Of a stretch of 64,000 bases of DNA, positions 56,851-64,000 are shown one piece after another. The stretch lies in contig JAPWDM010000001.1 of the NCBI GenBank assembly GCA_035578155.1, positions 9,812,543-9,876,542 on the forward strand, written 5' to 3'. The translations under genes and the position numbers were made by a program. Under the pieces are notes generated by a model, which worked only from the letters and a program-made list of their open reading frames with translations, did not search any database and had not been told where the DNA came from. The first letter of the stretch is position 1; each line of letters starts with the position of its first letter. The stretch is from Brachynemurus nebulosus. Lineage: Eukaryota; Arthropoda; Insecta; Neuroptera; Myrmeleontidae.

Positions 56851-57855
56851 TTATTTTAGTAATTTGACGAGAATGTCAGCAAAAAATGCTTTGATGGTTT
56901 CCATATAAGGCTGAATCAAATTTATAATGGTGTTTATGATAGCGGATATTGACGATGGGGGATTTTGGGATGATGGATTAAAAGGGGTAGATGTCTGTTG
57001 ATCGGTATTTTCTGGTACATTTTTAGTTACAGATGCATACGTTCTTGATGGATTTACGGTATTGGTTGGTATCTTAGTGTTTGGGGGTTCAGTTTTTCTC
57101 AGATTAGATGATGGATAGGTAAGGATTCTTGTCCTGTTACTTTTTATTTGACGGTAATAACTACATCCCTTGTAATTCGCTGTGTGATTTTCTCCACAAT
57201 TAACACATTTCGGAGCCGTGATTTGTGTTTTTTGGCATTCTTTATGTGAGTGATTACCGGCACATTTTACGCATCTAAATTCTAATCGGCAGTAATTTTT
57301 CGTATGGCCGTAACGCTGACATCGCGTACATTGTGGAATGTCTCTGGGTTTGTTACGACGTTCTACTGTAACCACAGCGTGGTTTAGGTGTTTTAGATTA
57401 AAAATTTGTTTTCCTAGAATAGTATTTTCTAGTTCAACAGCGCAAAGTGGCATCGGTTTCTTTTCTTTATTTGATAATCTTGTGACCTTCTTGACAGGAT
57501 AGTCTTTTAGCAGATAATCCATAATTTCTTCTTCTGTCATTGAATATGGTACATTGCGTATGATGACTTGTAGTAATTGGTCGTTTGGAAGATAGAATGT
57601 ATGATATTGTACTTTTTGTGAATCGTAATAAAGTGTTAGTTTACGATAATCATTTGCGTTTTGTAGATTTATTTTGAAAATATTGTTATTTTTTTGTTGA
57701 ATAGTAAAGCTGTCATTTCCAATTTGTTTTTTTATGTCTTCTATTATTGCTTGGAAGTTATTTGCATTATGTAAAAATATAGGCGGTATTTTAGGGGTTT
57801 TACTGTATTGCTGATTTTCAGGTGATTGTTGTTGATTATTTTCGTCTGCGTCCAT
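56851..57855 (-). pseudogene. LINE ORF1 (Gag-like), 3' part after the hAT insertion
   Basis: Continues in frame from MDADENNQQ at 57855. A central RRM-like/PRE-type region (LLQVIIRNVPYSMTEEEIM...VKKVTRL) precedes three CCHC knuckles (CTRCQRYGHTKNYC, CVKCAGNHSHKEC, CVNCGENHTANYKGC), which bind RNA. A Pro/Asn-rich linker and a hydrophobic end follow. The stop is at 56851-56853. The frame also runs on into the inserted element, so the 5' end of any protein made today would be altered. Confidence 0.9.
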
Positions 57856-59327
57856 TAGGCCTGGGTAACACTGCGCTACGCCGCGCAATTGCGTTAACTC
57901 ACTATAGTGTGTTAAATGCGTCAACTCACGTTTTTTAAAACTTGTAACGCATAACTCAGTAGTTAACTCAAATTAAATATTTTAGTTTTAGACTTTATAT
58001 GTATTTCATTAAAGGCTCACATTAAAAGTTTAACTCAAATTAGCGCACTTTTCATGACATGACATTAAAAATGAGGTTAGAAAATGTACATAAGTTTAAA
58101 TTATAATAATTATTATATTCTTTGATTTATACTATACGTAAACGTAATAACACCAGTAATACCAACATTTCATTTAGTTTATAATATTATTACATACATA
58201 GGTATTGTGATGGAGGTGATATAGGAATTGGAATTTTTGATATAAAATAAATAAAAAACTTTTACATACTTCATTGTTATTTATTTCATTTATTTTCAGG
58301 AATTATTAATTTTGGAATACACGAAATACAAAAACACACTGAAATCTGAAACCTTAATACGACTTTTTGGTAGTTTCATTTGTTTTACGCATGCTGAAAA
58401 AAATTTATAAAAAACCTGACGTTTAAAAAATGTGTTAATGGCGTTACCGCGTAGATAATAAGCCGCCTATATAGGTACACGATCCATAATACTGTCAGTA
58501 TTTTGAAATACTGGCATTATTACTGAAGTATCCATATATAGATTTTATATTATAAAAATAATAATTCATTATTTTTCTCAGTAAATACTGACAGTATTAT
58601 TAATCGTGTGCAGGTCACCACAAAATAGCAAAAAATAGGGAATAGGCAGGAAATGTTAATGGTGTCATGACAAAATGTCACAAAGCGCGTGCGCCGCATG
58701 CGCTTGATATCTTCTGTATCAGGGAACAGAGACATAAGTAGAACAAGCCTTCATATGGAATTTGTCTGCCCAAAAAATATAGTGTAAAAAACGACAGCTA
58801 GATGGCAAAACACTATGAATTTATGTCGAGTCCCTATACTAAAATATAGTCCGGACATGTCAGCCATTTTTCATCAAAGAATGTCAAAATAATTATCACA
58901 TGTTTGAGTAAATTGTGTCTTAATAAGTTACAAGTTAGAAAGTTTTAAATTTAAATATTCTTTCGAAGTTAAATTATATGATATTTTTAAAAATATTTAA
59001 TTTATTTCCAGTTTATTTTTGACGAAACTTTGATGGAAAATGGCGGACTATCAAAAATCATGTCCTGACTAGTAAAATGCTTGCAGTGCCACATAGTAGT
59101 TGCCTCTGTGAACTACGTCTCGCCTCAGTCTGAAATTGTCCAAAAAATTAACACAGGTTGCGCTTTCTACGTACGTCTATATTCATTGTCTGTATGTATA
59201 TTTGCTTTCTACAATATGTACCTACTGCGTTAAATAGCGCAATGAGTTACAACACTGCGCTAACACAGTAAGGTGCGCTTGAGTTATTGCGTCAACTCAA
59301 GATTTTTTGCTGAGTTACCCAGGCCTA
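57856..59327. mobile_element. Non-autonomous hAT element, 1472 bp
   Basis: Perfect inverted ends TAGGCCTGGGTAAC, perfect 8-bp duplication GCGTCCAT at 57848-57855 and 59328-59335. Both ends contain many GAGTTAACGC/GCGTCAACTC-type repeats. No transposase. A diverged relative of the GAGTCCCTAT MITE family lies inside at about 58828-59075. The terminal fragment at 6615-6751 is the same family. Confidence 0.93.
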
Positions 59328-59530
59328 GCGTCCATATCTTCTAACACTAGATACTTATTGCTTGTTGGGACATTATATGATGGTTTCGCTGACTTTTTCT
59401 TAATGTGTGAGAGTGGTACATCGTTGGAAGACGAGGATGATTCTGAATGTTGCCTTTTTGATGTAGGAGAATTTGGTGTTGGTACTGTTACTATTTCGTC
59501 GGTGTTACCATGAGCGAACATTTTGAACAA
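59328..59530 (-). pseudogene. LINE ORF1, 5' part
   Basis: Starts MFKMFAHGNTDE at 59530 (or the second Met), Ser-rich, and reaches LVLEDMDA at the insertion site. Its frame matches that of the part left of the hAT element once the element and one 8-bp duplication are discounted. The two pieces are therefore one gene split by insertion. Confidence 0.85.
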
Positions 59531-59559
59531 TAGACTCTCTCTCGTAGAGAGAGTCTATT
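59529..59559. repeat. 14-bp perfect hairpin in the LINE 5' UTR
   Basis: Arms 59529-59542 and 59546-59559 (AATAGACTCTCTCT) around a 3-nt loop, immediately upstream of the ORF1 start on the minus strand. In RNA this would be a stable stem at the start codon region. Confidence 0.9.
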
Positions 59560-59687
59560 TTATACGTACACTGTATACGATCAATGCGATTCACTTGTAA
59601 TTTATATGTATATATATATTTTTAAATTAATTAAACTTTTTGTAACTATTATTAATTTATTGTTGACACTGTATTAGATAACAATAA

Positions 59688-59718
59688 AAACACGTCCGCT
59701 CGAGTTGAATACTTCAAC
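59688..59718 (-). promoter_or_regulatory. LINE 5' end with downstream-promoter-like motif
   Basis: On the minus strand the element starts at 59718; CGGACGTG lies at about +21 to +28. Jockey- and I-type LINEs use an internal promoter with a GACGTG-type downstream element near +28, so this is a candidate. Exact +1 is uncertain because of the target duplication. Confidence 0.45.
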
Positions 59719-59731
59719 GCGTACAAAAAAA

Positions 59732-60288
59732 AAATGTTAGCATATTTTGTAATAAAACAATTGCAGGTCATCTGCAACCGACTTATAAATTTAGCAAACA
59801 TCTGTAACGTACTTTGTCAGTAATCTATATCATTGACTTAGATCAGCTTCAAAAATTTCTGTAAAAAAAAATTATTCCAAACAATTAGAATTTTCTAAAA
59901 TTTTTGTAGGTCATTGTACATGAAACATAGCTTTATAAAAATATAGGTTAGTAGTCATTAGGTCATTTTACCGATTTACAAAATATGTGTCAATTTAACA
60001 ACAAAGTGTTAATTTAAAAACAAACCGGTCTCATATATTTGGAACTGTAAAAGATAATTAAAAATTTCTCAAAACTGTTTCTAGAATATGGGGGAGAAAC
60101 TAATATAACCAACATGAGAATTTTTTGCAGCCAATCCCTTTTAAAATTATAATATCCTACTTCCGGTACAGCATGAACGCTCTTTAAAAATGCTATTCAT
60201 CAATAACTACTGAATATAATGTTAATTTATCAATTATTATTTAGAATACCAAAAAGAGAAAAACGAAATTTTTAAAAAATACCTATAC
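59732..60288. other. Intergenic; inverted relative of the dispersed repeat
   Basis: No gene. Positions 59960-60110, reverse-complemented, resemble 36.86-37.0 kb (CTAGAAACAGTTTTGA, then a GTTTGTTTTTAAATTAACAC stretch). Confidence 0.5.
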
Positions 60289-60290
60289 TA

Positions 60291-60520
60291 GGGTAAAAGC
60301 CCCCTTTGTGGAACGGTATCTAATTATGAACATTTACATATTAATGAAGTTATTTCTGAAAGAAACGTCTGATAACAAAAATTATTATTAATAGAATGAT
60401 TGTTTTTCAATTTAAATTCACCTTGCATTTAAAGTTTCCTTACTTAATTAAAGAAATAAATATGTAAATGTCAAAACTGTTCCAGTATTAGATACCGTTC
60501 CACAAAGGGGGCTTTTACCC
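60291..60520. mobile_element. Tc1/mariner-type MITE, 230 bp
   Basis: Perfect 34-bp inverted ends starting GGGTAAAAGCCCCCTTTGTG; TA duplications at 60289-60290 and 60521-60522. No coding capacity. It splits the dispersed repeat family member (59960-60110 and 60530-60640 lie on either side). Confidence 0.92.
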
Positions 60521-61327
60521 TATTTGAATACTATTTTGATTTTTTTTTACAGTTCCAAAGATATGTGAGTCATATGAGGCCTGGCTTGTTATTAAAATTA
60601 ACACCCAGTTGTTTGTACTTTATTATGAATGTTATGATATGCCGGAAGCACAAATCATTGTCAATAAATGCACACATAGAGCCCGGACACTATAGTGTAC
60701 TATAAATCATCCAGTCAAAAAAATGAATGTTCTTCAGTAGCGCAAAAACAAGTATGAGGGGTTAAAAAATGAAAATAAACTGTAATTTCAAAATCTATAG
60801 TCATTTACAAATTTTAATTGTTATCATGTAAATGCAAAGAAAAATGATACTTTCAGTGTAGTGTAGCACACCTTATAACATATTAATTTTCAACAAAAGA
60901 GTAGTCCAATACTGGCTAGATGCCTTGATGTTAGTTGCAACTAATAATTAATAACCAATGACAAAAATATTTTTTTTTTTGCATCTAATGACTGAAAAAT
61001 TCAACAATTAGTATTAACTATTAAGTAATTTAGCTTTTAGTTGTAGTTGGTATGAAGTTTATTGAAATTATCGTAGAAGCAAAAAAGTAGCAAAATATTT
61101 TATCTTCTGATTATTTATTGAACATAAAAACGTAATAAACCAACATGAGTAACAATATAAAAAATCACAACTGTAAGTTTAAAATAACTGGATACTATTT
61201 GCAATCTGTTTTCGATCGAAAGATTTTGATAACGAAAAATAAGTATAATCTATAGTACATATTATATATTTGAAAGAATACTTCCTTTCCTTATATCATC
61301 CATTTTGGAAATATCGTTATTTTCGAT

Positions 61328-61860
61328 ATCGATAATTTTCGATAACGAAAAGTAGGTTCTGACAGTGGCAATACGTTCGGAATACCCACAACTTGCTTCG
61401 CTTAAGCCTTCAAAAATTTCGTTATTTTTGGGCTACGACGCACCGTTTAGGAGATATTTACGATTAAAGCTTTCGATAGCGAAAGTTAACGAAAAGTAGT
61501 TTTTTATAAAATTGTTCGGTTACTGACCAGAGCAATGGGACTAACAGAGTCTAAATTAACTAGTTATAACCAATTTATGACAAGTTACGCGGTATCGATA
61601 ATTTTCGATAACGAAAAGTAGGTTTTGATAGTCGCAATACGTTCGGAATACCCACAACTTGCTTCGCTTAAGCCTTCAAAAATTTCGTTATTTTTGAGCT
61701 ACGACGCACCGTTTAGGAGATATTTACGATTAAAAAGTTTACGATTGCAAAAAGTAACGATTTGTCATTTTTTTTAAAATACACTATCGTTGACCAAATC
61801 AATGGGACTAATGGAGCTTAAATTCATCAATTATAACCAGTTTATGATAAATAATTCGTT
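61328..61860. repeat. 266-bp tandem duplication
   Basis: Two units offset by 266 bp, each with ATTTTCGATAACGAAAAGTA, ATACGTTCGGAATACCCACA and TTTAGGAGATATTTACGATT. The second unit is diverged in its last third. Confidence 0.9.
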
Positions 61861-61870
61861 ATCTTTGCTA

Positions 61871-62610
61871 GTTCTCGAACAGAACATTCTAAAACTTTTG
61901 TTAAATATTTTTATTTAGCTTTTATTTCAATAATTCTTCTAATAGGGATATTGGTTTTTCAATTTGTTTTTCGATGACTAAACAAATGGTGAAGTAAATT
62001 TTTCGTAATCTTTGCTGATTTCCAGATAGAACATTCTCGAACTTTCGTTAAATTTCGCTACATGGATCCTTTTTAACTAACTAATTCGATGGTGAAATCA
62101 AGTTTTGGTTATCTTATCTGATGTTCACATAGAATATTCTAGAACTTTTACCGAATTTCATTTTTGGGCACTTTTTTGATGAACAATCTGATGGTGATGC
62201 CAAATTTTCAATTTTTTTTCTGATTTTTAAAAAGAATATTCTAGAACTATTGACGAATTCTGCTATTTGGACACTTTTTTGATGCCCAAACCAATGGTGA
62301 AGTTGGTTTTTGGATATATTTTCTATTTTCAGAATATAATATTCTCGAACTATTGCCGAATTCCGTTAATTGATCGCTTTTTGATGAAAAATTTGGTGGT
62401 GAAATCAGATAGTCGATATTTTTTCTAATTTCCAAAAAGAATATTCTAGAACTTATTCTAAATATCGGTACTTGGTTACTTTTTCGTTGGTCAATCCACT
62501 GATTAAGGATTTTTTATATCTTTTCTGATTATTGAAAAAATATTCTAGAACTTTTGCCAGATTTCGCTATTCAAGCATCTTTTCGATGACCAACCCAGTG
62601 GTGAAATCGA
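61871..62610. repeat. About 102-bp tandem array with heat-shock-element-like cores
   Basis: Seven diverged units. The conserved core AGAATATTCTAGAAC starts at 61881, 62028, 62131, 62233, 62336, 62438 and 62537, so spacing is 99-103 bp after a longer first interval. Flanking words such as TTTTGATGACCAA and CAATGGTGAAAT recur. Cores at 62028, 62131, 62233 and 62438 match nGAAnnTTCnnGAAn exactly; the 62028 unit has a fourth alternating box. Confidence 0.85.
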
Positions 62611-62639
62611 ATTATGTAATAGTTTTAATTTATCTGTAT

Positions 62640-63680
62640 CTTTGTACAAGAAATATCTCCTCATAAAAATTTACAAGACACGCTCCTTTCATATATGTTT
62701 TTTCAACAATTCAATTTTTTGACAGGATGATTTATAGCTCAAGTGTATGAAAAAAAATTTTTTCTTGAGATGGTTGTTTATATAATTCACATGCAGTTAA
62801 TCAAATTAAACTGTGTTCGTTCGTCGCGCGAGTGATGTTACAAACTTAAATTGAGCAACATAGAACACTAGAAGCCAACTAACATAAAAAAAGTGAAATT
62901 CGCTTGGAGTCATTTGTTAGTCAGTCACAGCTTAAGGCATTAGTCCGTCAGTAGTCGTCGTCGAGTCAACACACCCTTATATTAACAATATACCCATTGT
63001 TAGTTGAGCACGTTGAACAGCTCTCTCTGGTAATACGTGTGATGTGATTGTATGTGTGTATACACATACTACTACAAAAAACCAAACTAATACACTGCAA
63101 ACAGTGTGTATGTACACAAACAGACTACGTCACAAACTCATTACAAGTGGAACAGAGGCAAAGCCAATCTAGTTTGTCCCCTTGTTGAGCAACTATGTTG
63201 TTCATATGAAATTTTATTGTTTTCAAAACAAAATATATATGTAGAGTACCTGTTTAGTTCGTGGCACACAAACTATGGAGCGCATTTAGAAAAAAATTAT
63301 AAATGCATTTATGAAAAATAGATAAATTATGTGCCGCTTCTAACGAATGGTGATACGTTTTTCTGGCAATTTTTGACAGGATAATTTATGAGCTGCACTA
63401 TAAGTCCGGGCATTATGCATACATATACACATACATACATGCTAAAATGTATTTTTTTCTTTACCTGTGTGTGTTTGTGTGTGTGTGTACCGTGTACATA
63501 GAATACTACACAGTACACACACATACATACACATCGAACTAATCTTTTAAAAAATTAGTTTGATATTCACACAAACAGTAAATTGTGTATTTGTGTGAGT
63601 GAATTACATACATATTTTATTTCATAAGATAAGTAAACATTGTGTCGTGGGTATGTATGTATTTGGAAATATAATGAATA
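62640..63680. other. Low-complexity region with CA/TG microsatellites
   Basis: Repeated ACACATACATAC and TGTGTGTGTG tracts on both strands (about 63010-63110 and 63415-63660). Frames at 63106-63321 and 63327-63524 cross them and are not called. Confidence 0.5.
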
Positions 63681-64000
63681 CACTCATCGGCAAAATTAAT
63701 CACCTTTTAAAAATCTTAACATTATTTTTATTTTAAATTTCGTTTGTGATATTGAATAAACGATTTGACAATCACAATTCATTTCAGTTTTTTTAAATTT
63801 AAACGATTTTAAGAAATTAATAAAAATTGACTTTTAGGATTAGATATTTAGGATTTGACACGTTGCCTAATCGTCTGTACGATATACTGATGCAAGGAGA
63901 GACTACATAGGTAATAATAGTATTTTTTTCCGCAATATAAAAATTAAAACAACTTTTAATTTATTTTTAATAAAAATTAAATTTTTTTTACTTTTTATTG
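63681..64000 (+). mobile_element. Possible left end of a Tc1/mariner-like element
   Basis: CACTCATCGGCAAAATTAAT follows a TA at 63679-63680 and resembles mariner-type termini such as that at 21102. The partner end would be outside the window. Confidence 0.3.

Larger units (their letters stand above)
53882..59718 (-). mobile_element. Full-length Jockey-clade LINE with a hAT insertion
   Basis: Flanked by 13-bp direct repeats GCGTACAAAAAAA at 53869-53881 and 59719-59731. The minus strand ends in A12 (53882-53893). It carries ORF1 (split) and ORF2. Removing the hAT element and one duplication leaves about 4.36 kb, a normal Jockey length. The 5' end begins GTTGAAGTATTCAACTCGAG. Confidence 0.92.
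60680..63415. mobile_element. Putative 2.7-kb inverted-terminal-repeat element with tandem arrays
   Basis: Ends GCCCGGACACTATAGTG (60682) and, reverse-complemented, GCCCGGACTTATAGTG (63413), with similarity continuing through TCATCCAGTCAAAAA / TTATCCTGTCAAAAA. A third, partial copy lies at about 62705-62745. No target duplication was found. No transposase. Two tandem arrays fill 61.3-62.6 kb. Confidence 0.45.

Noticed and set aside
61871..62610. CRISPR-like array
   Set aside because: Units are ~102 bp, diverged throughout and eukaryotic; no short identical repeats with unique spacers and no cas genes.

Overview
This is an A+T-rich (roughly 70%) eukaryotic window that looks like arthropod DNA, most likely an insect and possibly a hemipteran such as an aphid. 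The organism call is inference: it rests on the mix of mobile-element families (Jockey-type LINE, R4/Dong-like LINE, P element, pogo, PIF/Harbinger, hAT, Tc1/mariner, Ty3/gypsy), on short spliceosomal introns in the Harbinger genes, and on long AT/TA microsatellites. I saw no conserved single-copy host gene, tRNA, rRNA or CRISPR array. Nearly everything recognisable is a transposon, a transposon remnant or a short inverted-repeat element, often nested.

Layout. 1-4466 (-): one very long open frame (at least 1488 codons, running off the left edge) for a protein with an XPG/FEN-like nuclease core and a C-terminal cysteine-rich CXC tail. 5008-6614: 5'-truncated PIF/Harbinger element (transposase C-terminus on +, Myb/SANT-like companion on -), abutting one end of a hAT family that recurs intact near 58 kb. 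6969-8441: 3' part of an endonuclease-type LINE lying between two ATT microsatellites, as expected for an R4/Dong-like element that targets (TAA)n. 8690-9016: broken THAP gene. 9533-12312: gypsy-like gag interrupted by a 2.19-kb hAT element (8-bp duplication), itself containing a 1.06-kb Harbinger (TAA duplication). 13171-14428: large palindrome. 14914-19028: pogo-like transposon with decayed transposase, containing another 1.17-kb element. 19549-22424: MITEs, a probable solo LTR, and a hAT-like element with a Tc1/mariner MITE and a 161-bp tandem repeat inside.

22721-26820 is a 5'-truncated P element split by a 3.1-kb transposon (23058-26155) whose transposase I cannot assign to a family. 27485-28761 is a four-exon Harbinger transposase pseudogene. 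28.8-34.3 kb holds foldback elements, microsatellites and several copies of one Tc1/mariner-type MITE. 34.3-36.7 kb and 41.0-42.7 kb are decayed gypsy-like gag/pol pieces; between them lie two copies of a ~370-bp dispersed repeat and a 2.26-kb element with an 8-bp duplication.

42663-51020 is a complete, apparently very young Ty3/gypsy retrotransposon: 1.69-kb LTRs that differ only in two T-tract lengths, 4-bp TTAT duplication, intact gag and pol, and a textbook -1 frameshift heptamer at the gag stop. 51704-53605 is an intact pogo-family transposase with a C-terminal PHD-like finger. 53882-59718 is a full-length Jockey-clade LINE with 13-bp target duplication, whose ORF1 is split by a 1472-bp hAT element. 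60.3-63.4 kb contains a small MITE and a larger terminal-inverted-repeat region carrying two tandem arrays; the second, with a period of about 102 bp, places a heat-shock-element motif in nearly every unit. The window ends in low-complexity sequence and what may be the start of another Tc1/mariner-like element.
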